Shown here: piece after piece, positions 44,642 through 53,404 of the stretch
How positions within the stretch are numbered: position 1 is the stretch's first letter
Layout of the letters: each line of letters opens with the position of its first letter
The notes under the pieces: model-generated
Databases searched by the model: none
The model's input: only the letters and a program-made list of their open reading frames with translations
Told to the model about the DNA's origin: nothing
Translations under genes and position numbers: made by a program
Assembly (NCBI GenBank): GCA_002840435.1
Contig: PHAT01000005.1
Location: forward strand, 858,460 to 922,459
Reading direction: 5' to 3'
From: Deltaproteobacteria bacterium HGW-Deltaproteobacteria-6
GTDB lineage: Bacteria > Desulfobacterota > Syntrophia > Syntrophales > Smithellaceae
Length of the DNA: 64,000 nucleotides

Positions 44642-45460
44642 ATGTTTACAGGCAAAAAAGTAGCTATTATCGGAGGCGGAAAGATGGGCGGTATTCTCGC
44701 CGCGGGAATGATTACCCGCAAAATTATTTCCGCGCAGAATATCACCGTAACGGATATTGACCCTTCGAGGCTCAAAGACTTGCACGCTTCGCTGAAAGTG
44801 CAGGTTACCGCCGACAACAAAAAAGCGGTGAAGGATGCTGATATTATCATCCTGGCCGTCAAACCTCAGAATTTTCCGGAAACCCTGAAGGGAATCCGTC
44901 CGGTCGTGAATAAATCAAAACTGTTTATATCGATTGCCGCGGGTATCACGACGGATTCCATCGAAAAGCTGTTGTCCAAATCCCCGCGTGTTTTGAGAGT
45001 GATGCCCAATGTCGCCGCGATGGCGGGTGAAGGCGCTGCTGCCGTGGCCCGGGGGCATTTTGCTCAAAAAGACGACGCGCAATATGCGCTGGCTATTTTA
45101 AACGCCGTCGGTCTTGCCGTGGAAGTGGATGAAAAACTGATGGACGCCGTGACCGGATTGAGCGGCAGCGGTCCGGCTTATTGTTTTGTCATGATCGAAG
45201 CGCTGGCGGATGCCGGTGTCCAGTTGGGCCTGTCACGGGATCTGGCCGAGAAACTTGCCGCGCAGACGATGCTGGGTTCGGCGCGTCTTTGTCTTACCGG
45301 CAAACAGCATCCCGCGCAGTTGAAAAACATGGTAACGTCGCCCGGAGGCACCACCGCCGCCGGTTTAAAAGTGCTGGAGGAGGGAAAGATTCGCGCGACG
45401 CTGATGGCTGCAGTGGAAGCCGCGGCCAGACGCGCGAAGGAACTGGCCCAGGCAAAATAA
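44642..45460 (+). CDS. proC: Pyrroline-5-carboxylate reductase
   Basis: A 272-residue NAD(P)H-dependent enzyme making proline from pyrroline-5-carboxylate. The Rossmann start KKVAIIGGGKMGGILAAGM, the central VMPNVAAMAGEGAAA and the C-terminal signature VTSPGGTTAAGLKVLEEGKIR are all typical, as is GLSGSGPAYCFVMIEAL. A ggagg site lies 11 bp upstream. It is read away from the yggT/yggU pair. Confidence 0.96.
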   Translation: MFTGKKVAIIGGGKMGGILAAGMITRKIISAQNITVTDIDPSRLKDLHASLKVQVTADNKKAVKDADIIILAVKPQNFPETLKGIRPVVNKSKLFISIAAGITTDSIEKLLSKSPRVLRVMPNVAAMAGEGAAAVARGHFAQKDDAQYALAILNAVGLAVEVDEKLMDAVTGLSGSGPAYCFVMIEALADAGVQLGLSRDLAEKLAAQTMLGSARLCLTGKQHPAQLKNMVTSPGGTTAAGLKVLEEGKIRATLMAAVEAAARRAKELAQAK

Positions 45461-45516
45461 ATCAGTGATCAGCAAAAATAATTTTTTCATAAAAAGTTAA
45501 AGGGGGATCAGAAACG

Positions 45517-47271
45517 ATGTCGGGAAAGAAACGGGTTTCAGTTCGTTGGTATTTTGCGCGGCTTGCCTTGCTTGTTTGTGTCGTGTCCCTGCTTTGTTTG
45601 CCGGGATGCAGCGGTCTTAACAGCGTGCAGGGGCCGGACAAAGCAGTTACCTTAGCGGCTCAAACCACGGAAGGTATCGTGATCGGCGAGGAAAACGCCG
45701 CGACCAATACCTATTCCTGGAAGGCGATTCCCTATGCCCGGCCGCCGGTCGGTGACCTGCGCTGGATGGCGCCCCGGGCGCCGGAAAAACGTTCGGAACC
45801 CCTGAAGGCCGATAAATTCTGCCAGGTCTGCCCGCAGTATATTGATCATGACCACAATCCGGCCACATCCCAGATCGTCACAGGCAGCGAAGACTGCTTA
45901 TATATGAACATCTGGTCGCCCAAAAACGCAAAGGGCAACCTGCCGGTATTTTTCTGGATCCACGGCGGCGGCAACAGCATCCAGTGGCCCCTGTTGTCGG
46001 GGATGGACGGCGGCATCCTGGCCAATCGCGGCAACATGGTGGTCGTCACCGTCAATTACCGGCTCGGTCACATGGGATTCTTCAACCATCCGGCGTTAAA
46101 GACCGGCGATGCCGCGGGTGATTCCGGAAACTTCGCGATTCTGGATTTGATTGCGGCCCTGAAATGGGTGCAGGCCAACATTAATCAATTCGGCGGCGAC
46201 CCCGGCAATGTCACGATTGCCGGCGAATCAGCGGGGGGACAGAATGTCTATTGCCTCTTGTCTTCACCCATGGCCGGCGGGTTATTCCATCGCGCCATTT
46301 CCGAAAGCGGCGTCATCCGTCCTTCCACGCCTGAGCAGGGCGCCGCCCATATCAATCGCATCCTGGCTAAAATCATGGTGCAGGAAGGAAAGGCAGCCGG
46401 TGAAAAAGAGGCCGCGGCCCTGCTTGCCGCCATGCCCGCTAAAGACCTTGCCGCCTATCTGCGATCAAAGAAACCGCAGGATTTTCTGGAAGTCTATCCT
46501 GAAGGCAAAGCTTTCGGCATGATTCAATTTCCGACGGCTTTCGGAGACGGCAAAGTGCTGCCCGTTGACTTCTATGATGCGCTGACGACGGGCCATTACA
46601 ACAAAGTTCCGATGATCATGGGCAGCAACAAAGAAGAAGCCAAACTTTTTATCAGAAACTTTGAGCCGTTTAAGGAGTGGCTGAAGTATTACACCTTGTA
46701 TGAAGAGCCTGATCAGATGGAATTATATGATCTGACCGCCAAACATGGCAGCGACGCCTGGAAAGTAATGGCCGTGGATAATCCCGCCAGAATTATGCGA
46801 AACAACAGCAACCAGCCTCCGATCTTCGCCTACCAATTCTTATGGGGGGCGGACGGCAGAAAGAACAACGTCATTAAACGTCCGTTGAGTATCATGCTGG
46901 GTGCGTGTCATGCGATGGAAATTGATTTTGTTTTTGGGACGGACAATGCGAGTTTGGGAGCGTATGTTTTTAATGACGACAACCGCCCCGGCCGTGTCGC
47001 GCTGTCCAATGCCATGATGGATTACTGGGCGCAGTTTGCCCGGACCGGCGATCCCAACAGGGAAGGTTCCGGTTTAACCACATGGCTGCCCTGGTCCAAT
47101 ATTCAGGGGCTTCCCAAAATGATTCTGCTGGATGCGGATCTGGAAAAGGCCAAAATCATCATGTCCAATAGTGAACTGACCAGAAAATCGGTTCTGGACG
47201 CTTTGAAGGCAGAGCCCAGACAAAAAGAAATTCAACCCGTCTGGGATTTGCTTCCGCACGGATTACATTAG
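45517..47271 (+). CDS. Type B carboxylesterase, exported lipoprotein
   Basis: A 584-residue carboxylesterase. A lipoprotein signal ends LLCLPGC (Cys31). The oxyanion loop FFWIHGGGN, the nucleophile Ser238 in IAGESAGGQN and the His in LGACHAMEIDFVFG identify an active member. It would cleave esters outside the inner membrane, at the periplasm or outer membrane. A gggggatc ribosome site is seen. An SDR gene follows after 42 bp on the same strand, so an ester-derived alcohol could be oxidised next, but this is speculation. Confidence 0.9.
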   Translation: MSGKKRVSVRWYFARLALLVCVVSLLCLPGCSGLNSVQGPDKAVTLAAQTTEGIVIGEENAATNTYSWKAIPYARPPVGDLRWMAPRAPEKRSEPLKADKFCQVCPQYIDHDHNPATSQIVTGSEDCLYMNIWSPKNAKGNLPVFFWIHGGGNSIQWPLLSGMDGGILANRGNMVVVTVNYRLGHMGFFNHPALKTGDAAGDSGNFAILDLIAALKWVQANINQFGGDPGNVTIAGESAGGQNVYCLLSSPMAGGLFHRAISESGVIRPSTPEQGAAHINRILAKIMVQEGKAAGEKEAAALLAAMPAKDLAAYLRSKKPQDFLEVYPEGKAFGMIQFPTAFGDGKVLPVDFYDALTTGHYNKVPMIMGSNKEEAKLFIRNFEPFKEWLKYYTLYEEPDQMELYDLTAKHGSDAWKVMAVDNPARIMRNNSNQPPIFAYQFLWGADGRKNNVIKRPLSIMLGACHAMEIDFVFGTDNASLGAYVFNDDNRPGRVALSNAMMDYWAQFARTGDPNREGSGLTTWLPWSNIQGLPKMILLDADLEKAKIIMSNSELTRKSVLDALKAEPRQKEIQPVWDLLPHGLH

Positions 47272-47313
47272 ATAAAAAGATTATGGAAAATATAGAAAAG
47301 TGGAGGATGTCAT

Positions 47314-48099
47314 ATGGAAGTATCAGGAAAGGTTATTATTGTTACCGGCGCGGCTTCCGGTATTGGTCGGGCATTGTGCCAGAGATTTGCGAAAGAAGGC
47401 GCCAGGGCGATCATCGCGGCGGATGTCAATGAAGCGGGCGCTAAAGCCGTAGCCGATGAGGTTAAGGGTGATGCCGTTGTCTGTGATGTGAGCAAAGAAG
47501 CGGATATTATCCGTCTGGTGAAGTTTGCCGAAGAAAAGTTCGGCGGCGTCGATATCTTCTGCTCCAACGCGGGAATCATTGCCATTGGCGGTTATGAAGT
47601 GGATAATAAAGCCTGGCAGCGCATCTGGGAAATTAACGTGCTGGCCCACGTTTTTGCGGCGCGCGCGGTTATGCCCGGGATGATCAAACGGGGCGGCGGC
47701 GCTTTCCTGATTACAGCCTCCGCGGCCGGACTCTTAAGTCAGATCGGATCGCTCCCTTATTCCGTCACCAAACACGCGGCGGTGGGGCTTGCGGAAAATC
47801 TCTCCATTACGTACGGCGATCAGGGCATCCAGGTGTTTGCCCTGTGCCCGCAGGCTGTGGACACGGAAATGACGCGCGGTGCCGAAGGCGGCGGCGTGGC
47901 AGGAGTGGACGGCCTGATGAAACCCGAACAGTTGGCGGACGCCGTGATGGAGTCCTTTGCGGCCGACGAATTTTTGATTCTGCCGCATAAGGAAGTCAAA
48001 ACTTACATGCAGAGAAAAGCGGCGGATTATACCCGGTGGCTTCAGGGAATGCGCAGGCTGCAGGAGAGATTTATGCAGGGAGCGCCATTAAAAAAATAA
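47314..48099 (+). CDS. Short-chain dehydrogenase/reductase
   Basis: A 261-residue classical SDR: cofactor loop TGAASGIGRALC, NAG in CSNAGIIAIGG, catalytic Ser in ITASAAG and YxxxK as YSVTKHA. The presence of Asp after the second strand (ADVN) favours NAD(H). Substrate unknown. A ggagg site lies 7 bp upstream. Its gene is followed by an unusual nested hairpin. Confidence 0.9.
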   Translation: MEVSGKVIIVTGAASGIGRALCQRFAKEGARAIIAADVNEAGAKAVADEVKGDAVVCDVSKEADIIRLVKFAEEKFGGVDIFCSNAGIIAIGGYEVDNKAWQRIWEINVLAHVFAARAVMPGMIKRGGGAFLITASAAGLLSQIGSLPYSVTKHAAVGLAENLSITYGDQGIQVFALCPQAVDTEMTRGAEGGGVAGVDGLMKPEQLADAVMESFAADEFLILPHKEVKTYMQRKAADYTRWLQGMRRLQERFMQGAPLKK

Positions 48100-48109
48100 T
48101 TTTGCCAAT

Positions 48110-48173
48110 GTAGAGAACGGCTTGTGACCTCGCGTGCCCTTTAGGGTATTAGGTTATCGCGGCCGTTCTCTAC
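48110..48173 (+). terminator. 12-bp hairpin with a repeat unit in its loop
   Basis: GTAGAGAACGGC (48110-48121) and GCCGTTCTCTAC (48162-48173) are perfect inverted repeats just after the SDR stop. The 40-base loop consists of one copy of the palindromic repeat family (48126-48159, core gccctttagggt). It looks like a terminator whose loop received the repeat. Confidence 0.6.
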
Positions 48174-48192
48174 TGTTATGTCAACCAGGCAG

Positions 48193-48293
48193 TGTCATTT
48201 CGACGGCAGGGAGAAATCCAGGATTTCTCAGCCGTCAAAACTCCTTACCCTAATCACCTAAAGGTGACGCGGAGGGTACTCGTCGAAATGACA
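48193..48293. repeat. TGTCATTTCGACG inverted-repeat element
   Basis: Perfect 13-bp ends TGTCATTTCGACG (48193-48205) and CGTCGAAATGACA (48281-48293), with an inner palindrome GAGAAATCCAGGATTTCTC (48211-48229). A minus-sense copy of the 33-bp palindromic repeat (48246-48272) lies inside it, between actcc and ggagg. The element fills the gap before the thioredoxin-like gene. Confidence 0.7.
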
Positions 48294-48342
48294 GAACAAA
48301 CGTGACATCACCCTGCAGTTTTAATCAGAGAGGGAGGCATCT

Positions 48343-48684
48343 ATGGGCGAAAACGAGTCATGCGCATCAGTGGACAACCTTCGTGATCTGGAACAGGCTC
48401 TCAGGGAAAAGGACAGAGTGATCGCCATGGTTTACGCGTCCTGGTGCCCTTTTTGCCGCAGAGTCCTGCCCGTGTTTGAAAAGCAGGCGCGCGAAACCCG
48501 GCAGAATCTGCTTCTGGTCGCCGACGATGAGGAGCATGTCGCCGATTTATACGGCATCGATGTCGTGCCGACGCTGATCCTTTTCGAAAAAGGCCAGGCC
48601 GTCAAGCGCCTGGACGGCAGACCCGGTATTGGCCTGAATGACAAGCAGATTGACAGTTTCATTCAGTCCTGCCTTCCTGTATAA
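48343..48684 (+). CDS. Thioredoxin-family protein with CPFC active site
   Basis: A 113-residue thioredoxin-fold protein without signal peptide. The active site is WCPFCRRVLP, a glutaredoxin-like CPFC in a thioredoxin-like frame, and the cis-Pro loop DVVPTLILFEKGQ is present. It may reduce disulfides in the cytoplasm. A gagggagg site precedes the ATG. The enoyl-CoA hydratase fusion gene follows after 27 bp, so the two may be co-transcribed. Confidence 0.85.
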   Translation: MGENESCASVDNLRDLEQALREKDRVIAMVYASWCPFCRRVLPVFEKQARETRQNLLLVADDEEHVADLYGIDVVPTLILFEKGQAVKRLDGRPGIGLNDKQIDSFIQSCLPV

Positions 48685-48711
48685 AATTGATAAATTCGGA
48701 GTTCAATACGT

Positions 48712-49794
48712 TTGGAAATTGTAGTTAAATACTGCGGCGGTTGTAATTGTCAAATCGACAGATCAAAGATCATCAGGGATATTGAAAGCTCGCTTCAGAC
48801 CGGTTATCACCTTACGACAGACGCTTCCCTTGGATCTTTTGGAGCAGGTTTTCTGATTTGCGGTTGCGGGACGGCCTGCGCGAGGAAGCCCGAACTGAAT
48901 GATTTGACCAAAGATTGGGTTGTTGTTGCCGGCAAAACCGTTAATTCCCGGGAGCTGGCGGAAGAACAGATAGCCGCCGCGGTCGTTCACAAAATAAAAG
49001 AAATAAGAAATGATGGAGGGGAAAATATGGATTTAAAATATTTATTGCTGAGTGTCGACGCGAAGGTAGCGACGGTAACGATCAACCGGCCGGATAAGGG
49101 CAACGCGCTGGCGCCGCAAGTGCTCGATGAGGTTGCGACGGTGTTTACGTCGATTGCCTCGCGCGAAGACGTTAATGTTGTTGTGCTCACCGGCGGCGAG
49201 AAGTATTTTTCCGCCGGGTTTGACCTCAATGAAATCCGCCAGCTGGAGAAAGTTTCCAACGAAGCCTACATTGATTTGTTTCACCGGGCGTACCGGGCCA
49301 TCCTGTTTTGCCCGCAGCCGGTGATCTGCGCCGTTGGCGGCGCGGCCATTGCCGGTGGTTTTGATCTTACCCTGATGTGCGATATCCGTTATGCTTCCGA
49401 GCGCGCCAAGTTCGGCCAGCGCGAAATCGTGCTGTCGCTCACGCCGGTGATGGATCCGCTGTGGCGTATCATCGGATTGGGCCGCGCGAAAGAAGTAGCA
49501 CTCACGGGCCGGATTTACGACGCCCATGAAGCGGAAAAGATGGGTTATGTCAGCCGCGTATTTCCGGAAGGTAAGCTTCTGGAATCCGTGGGAGAAATCG
49601 CCCGCGAGATGGCGACGTACGACCGGGGCTGTCTCAAGGAAACCAAAGCCCTTTCCAATAAAGTGCTCAATGAAGACCTCGACGGCGCGATGCGGATTCA
49701 GGAATGGCTCTTCCGGACCTATATCGGCTCGGAAGACAATCATCAGCGCATTGATGCCCTTCAGGCGAAACTGGCGGCGGCGAGAAAGAAATAG
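48712..49794 (+). CDS. Cys-rich N-terminal unit fused to enoyl-CoA hydratase/isomerase
   Basis: A 360-codon frame. Residues 1-105 are a small unit with paired cysteines (KYCGGCNC and CGCGTAC), of a type usually seen as a separate short protein of unknown function. Residues 106-360 are a crotonase-fold enzyme: VTINRPDKGNALAPQVLDEV, FSAGFDLNEIRQ and GGAAIAGGFDLTLMCDIRYAS. There is no stop between the parts. An internal ATG at 49027 with a strong ggagggg site could give the hydratase alone. The upstream start is a TTG at 48712 with a ggag site. Either both products are made or a stop codon was recently lost. The crotonase part probably hydrates or isomerises an acyl-CoA. Confidence 0.75.
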   Translation: MEIVVKYCGGCNCQIDRSKIIRDIESSLQTGYHLTTDASLGSFGAGFLICGCGTACARKPELNDLTKDWVVVAGKTVNSRELAEEQIAAAVVHKIKEIRNDGGENMDLKYLLLSVDAKVATVTINRPDKGNALAPQVLDEVATVFTSIASREDVNVVVLTGGEKYFSAGFDLNEIRQLEKVSNEAYIDLFHRAYRAILFCPQPVICAVGGAAIAGGFDLTLMCDIRYASERAKFGQREIVLSLTPVMDPLWRIIGLGRAKEVALTGRIYDAHEAEKMGYVSRVFPEGKLLESVGEIAREMATYDRGCLKETKALSNKVLNEDLDGAMRIQEWLFRTYIGSEDNHQRIDALQAKLAAARKK

Positions 49795-49835
49795 AAAAAA
49801 GGCACAAAGGCACAAAGCACTGTTGTGATTTAAAG

Positions 49836-49869
49836 AAGGGCCTTGGCATCGGCAGATGTCAAGGCCCTT
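49836..49869 (+). terminator. Hairpin terminator after enoyl-CoA hydratase
   Basis: A 15-bp stem (49836-49850 with 49855-49869, one wobble) around ggca, followed by tttg. It closes the thioredoxin-hydratase unit. The short run ggcacaaaggcacaaag just before it (about 49801-49817) is repeated in inverse sense near 51060. Confidence 0.7.
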
Positions 49870-49918
49870 TTGAGCATTACCCCTTCTGGTTGGCCTTATG
49901 TCACTTCGCAGGCGCGGC

Positions 49919-50350
49919 TCAGGAAGCGGCGTCACCGGGAGAAGGCTGGCTGGCTGGCGTCTGCCTCCATCTTCCCCATTTACTGTGGCTCATGTAAGGA
50001 ACCATTTTCCCATCCGGCATCAGTTCATTAAACCTATTATGATCCTTCTCGTATATCCTTCCGCACGTCGGACACTTGAACCGGACGCTGCCGTCGGTTT
50101 GAGCCGCGTCGGCAGGCCCTATGTAAAGGTAGTTTCTGGCACGAGATTTTCCGCATCGGCAGACGGGCAGAACCGGCCGCCACGCCGTCAGAACAGGATA
50201 AATCAATATAATGAGAAATAAAGGCAGGGCCGCGATGATGATGCCATCGGTCATGCCACGCAATGCGCCATAGCCGGTTGTCTTTCCGACGATGGCGCCG
50301 ATAATGGCGCAGATGACAAAAGCGATCGGGTATAGATGTTTTATCTTCAT
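49919..50350 (-). CDS. Membrane protein with zinc-ribbon-like tail, unknown
   Basis: A 143-residue protein. Two hydrophobic helices (about residues 5-25 and 35-58) are followed by CRCGKSRARNYLYI and FKCPTCGRIYEK, two CxC/CxxC pairs that could bind one zinc. I do not recognise a family. The frame opens at 50377, but ATG at 50350 starts directly before the first helix. No partner gene is close on the same strand; the next minus-strand gene is a broken one. Confidence 0.55.
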   Translation of the reverse strand: MKIKHLYPIAFVICAIIGAIVGKTTGYGALRGMTDGIIIAALPLFLIILIYPVLTAWRPVLPVCRCGKSRARNYLYIGPADAAQTDGSVRFKCPTCGRIYEKDHNRFNELMPDGKMVPYMSHSKWGRWRQTPASQPSPGDAAS

Positions 50351-50419
50351 TTGTTCTCTAACGAATGATGAGATCATCCGGAGCGCAGTGACCGGCTGGA
50401 TTGATCCAGATATATGATT

Positions 50420-50847
50420 TTATCTAAGCATACTGTCAGGCAGTATCTTATCTGCATCGGTATTAAAAATCATTTTGGGAATGATCCATCCATTTGGTGT
50501 TTTATACGAATCAATAAAAAAGTATAGAGGACATTGCTCATATTGAATGACCGCATATGTACGATTGCTAACAGATGACACCTTGACGGACCTTAATATC
50601 TCATAACCAGTTTCATCTTCCCACACATTGATTCTATCTGAACAATTCCCCCTTTCATGTTTGCCACCACAGTTTTTTCATTTTCTAAAGGGGATCCCTT
50701 GAGCCAAGTGGTAACTGCCATATCCGTTCCAGATGTTTTGTAAGCTGCCAATCCATCTTCAATGATTTTCGGAACATCCTCGGCAAAGCAGTCCAGTGAT
50801 GACAAAATAAGGGCTACGAGAACAATCAACAATTGCTTTTTCATCAA
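50420..50847 (-). pseudogene. Frameshifted small secreted protein
   Basis: Two overlapping minus-strand frames join into one protein of about 138 residues. The first (50847 to 50593) starts with a signal peptide (MKKQLLIVLVALILSSLDCFA) and runs to GGIVQIES; the second (to 50420) continues WEDETGYEILRSVKV to the end. Removing one TG from the gtgtgg run at 50622-50626 restores a single frame. The product is unknown. It could be a true pseudogene, a slippage-controlled gene or a sequencing error. Confidence 0.65.
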
Positions 50848-51252
50848 TTTTCCTCCTTTTTATATCAATTAACATAGATGGCAAGTTTCTTTCGGGATTT
50901 GTTGCAATCCTACTCTTTTTCAGACCGAATGCAAATTAAAATTCACCATAAAATCAAGGACTATGAAATTTTGGTACACAACGGTTCACTCGAAGGACGA
51001 TTGAACCAGCCCAACGCTGAAGGGGCAGAAAATCTTTTGCCCCTACCATTACCTCTTTTCTTTGTGCCTTTGCGTCTCTGTGCCTTCGCGCCTTGCTCGT
51101 TATCCAAGCAAAAACCAGCAGATAGCCTCATTAACTGACCATTCACTATGAATATCGGTAATAAAAACAGAGTCTCACTATGAAATAAAATAATACTTGA
51201 CAGTGGCACTATGGTGATGTAGCTTAATGCCCAAGAGGGAAAAGGTGTCATT
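50848..51252. other. Gene-free region before TetR gene
   Basis: No gene is supported in these 405 bp. It contains a hairpin of the ggggcag-aaaa-tc-ttttgcccc type (51021-51044) and a ctttgtgccttt-rich stretch (51057-51096) that mirrors the one near 49801, both of repeat character. A promoter-like pair sits at 51197-51225. Confidence 0.5.
51197..51225 (+). promoter_or_regulatory. Candidate promoter of the TetR gene
   Basis: TTGACA (51197-51202), 17 bp and TAGCTT (51220-51225), 27 bp before the TetR ATG. The spacer contains cactatggtg, an imperfect palindrome that might bind the regulator itself. Confidence 0.4.
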
Positions 51253-51987
51253 ATGGCAGACCACGCTCGAACAAAAACCCGCAAGGACCGCATCATGGAA
51301 GCGGCGCTGCGTATTTTTGCAGAGAAAAGTTTCCAGGAGGCCACCATCTCTGAAATCAGTAAAGAAGCCGGTGTTTCCGACGCCACCATTTACGAATATT
51401 TCGGCACCAAAGAAGATCTGCTGTTTGCCATCCCCGAAAAAATTTCCAATGATACGTTTGAAGAATCTGAAGCTGTCCTGCCCTATATTAAGGATGTTGA
51501 AGGCCGGATGCGCGCCGTTCTTTTGAGCTATGTCCGGCTTTATGAGAATAATCCTCATTATTCCGCGCTGGTTTTACTTCAACTCATGTCCAACAAACGC
51601 TTCCGGCAAACCGCCGCGCATGAAGCCATCCGGCGTTCCGCGCACCGGCTGCTCGATTGTATTCGCGATGGGATCGCCAACGGAACATTCCGTGCTGATG
51701 CCGACGCATACCTGATTCGTTCCATGCTGATGGGCACCATTGAACACATCTTTATCCACTGGCACATGCAGGGGATGCCCAAACGTGAAAAAAGCATGAT
51801 GGACATGCTCGACCCGTTTATGGAAATCGTCCTCTCCGGGATCCGCGCCAGGAAGCAGGAGCAAGGACTAACCCTGCACCTGAAATTAGAAGATGCCCAG
51901 GCTCTGGGGCAGATTTTTCTCGACCAGGATAAAAGCGCCAAAACTTCAAAAAACAAAAAAGTGACAAAAAGAAATACCAATAACTAA
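51253..51987 (+). CDS. TetR/AcrR-family transcriptional regulator
   Basis: A 244-residue regulator. The N-terminal helix-turn-helix is clear: KDRIMEAALRIFAEKSFQEATISEISKEAGVSDATIYEYFGTKEDLLFAIPEK. The ligand domain (about 65-205) resembles fatty-acid or acyl-CoA responsive members (FadR/PsrA-like), which fits the acyl-CoA genes that follow. A lysine-rich tail ends the protein. The broken AbfD-family gene starts 31 bp downstream on the same strand, so they may share a transcript. Confidence 0.88.
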   Translation: MADHARTKTRKDRIMEAALRIFAEKSFQEATISEISKEAGVSDATIYEYFGTKEDLLFAIPEKISNDTFEESEAVLPYIKDVEGRMRAVLLSYVRLYENNPHYSALVLLQLMSNKRFRQTAAHEAIRRSAHRLLDCIRDGIANGTFRADADAYLIRSMLMGTIEHIFIHWHMQGMPKREKSMMDMLDPFMEIVLSGIRARKQEQGLTLHLKLEDAQALGQIFLDQDKSAKTSKNKKVTKRNTNN

Positions 51988-52018
51988 AGGATGTACAAAG
52001 AACGAAAGGAGTAACACA

Positions 52019-53329
52019 ATGAGAACAAAACAGGATTACATCAAGGGCCTCTCCAAAATGAAACGGAACATTTATTTTGATGGGCAGCTAATTGACCGTG
52101 ACGATGAACTGCAGATGGACTGCCTCAATACCATCGGCACAACTTATGACGAAGCGGCCAAGCCGGAGAACCAGGATCTGTGTACGGCGATCTCCCACCT
52201 CACCGGCGAGAGAATCAACCGCTATACGCACATTCACCAGAGCACGGACGATCTGCACAAAAAGCAGGACATGACCAGAATGCTGTGCCAGAAGGTCGGC
52301 GGCTGCATTCAGCGCTGCATGGGCATTGACGGCACGAACGCCATTTACAATGTTTCCTATGAGCTGCTGCGCCCAGACGGACACCAAGGGCGACCGCATG
52401 CTGCGCCCCGCCGAACAGCCGAATCCCGGTTCCTATGTGCGTATTAAGGAACGGACCAAGGACGGCATTATTGTTGAAGGCTGCAAGGTTCATATTTCCG
52501 AAGCCTCCGTAGCGGACGAAGTCCTGGTGCTGCCTACCCGCGCTCTGCGCAAGGACGATAAGGACTACGCTGTTGCTTTTGCCGTACCGGGCGACTGGGA
52601 CGGGTTAAAGCAGGTTGTCACCGTTCATAATCTGCGTCAGCGCGAGCATTACAAACGCGGTTTCATGCCGGGCGCCACGGACTCCTACATGATCTTCGAC
52701 AACTGTTTCGTGCCCTGGGAAAGAGTCTTCCTGGCCGGCGAACATCAGCACGGCGGCGTTCTGGCTTTACTGTTCGCCCTGTTCCATCGTCATTCCTACT
52801 CCGGCTGCAAACCGGCGATCGGCGACGTGATTCTGGGTTCGGCCGCTCTGGCTGCGGAAGTGAACAACATCCACAAGACCGAGCATGTCCGCGAGAAACT
52901 GGCTGAGATCATCATGACCATTGAGCTGGGTTATGCCGCGGGTTATACCGCGTCCGATCTGGGCAAACCCGAAGTCTATATGCCCGGTTTTGGTTTTGTT
53001 CCTTATGGACCCGGTTCCTACATTCCGCATTCCATTTACTGCAACGTCGGCCGCTGCCTGTCGGGTGAAGCGGTATGGCGCGAAGCGGAAATTCTTTGCG
53101 ATATTTCCGGCGGCGTCACGGCGACCTTCCCGCATTGGGCGATACGCTGTGTTCGGCTACCGGCGGCATTACCAACGTGGGCAACTACCACGGCGGCGGT
53201 TCCCCGATCATGGAGCAGATTGCCATCACGACGCAGTACGACATCGAGTCCCGCAAGAAGCTGGTGAAGTACATTGCCGGCATGAGCGGCGGCGACCGGG
53301 ATGCATTGGCTCCCAAGAAAGCAAAGTAA
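52019..53329 (+). pseudogene. 4-hydroxybutyryl-CoA dehydratase/HpaB-family gene, copy 1 (two frameshifting deletions)
   Basis: The gene begins intact (MRTKQDYIKGLSKMKRNIYFDGQ) with an aaggag site and keeps the cluster motif GGCIQRC. After NVSYE (about 52365) part of the family sequence is missing and the frame changes; the second frame covers TDTKGDRMLRPAEQPNPG through the HRHSYSGC motif to TFPH. At about 53136, 85 bp present in copy 2 (54407-54491) are missing and the frame returns to the first one for the C-terminus (LGDTLCSATGGITNVGNYHGGGSP). As read it cannot give a full enzyme. Both Fe-S/FAD regions survive as sequence. Decay, assembly error and gene conversion with copy 2 are all possible. 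Confidence 0.82.
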
Positions 53330-53342
53330 GTTAAGCAAGAAG

Positions 53343-53368
53343 AAGGGGCCTGAGCATTCAGGCCCCTT
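53343..53368 (+). terminator. Hairpin terminator after AbfD copy 1
   Basis: AAGGGGCCTGA (53343-53353) and TCAGGCCCCTT (53358-53368) pair around gcat, followed by ttatg. Copy 2 has its own ribosome site 20-30 bp further on, so read-through or a promoter between must express it. Confidence 0.75.
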
Positions 53369-53404
53369 TATGTATCAAAATCTTTTAAGAGAAAGGATGG
53401 CGCC

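Noticed and set aside
48100-48342. Possible CRISPR or tandem repeat array
   Set aside because: Repeats here are two nested inverted-repeat elements, not regularly spaced direct repeats, and no cas gene is present.
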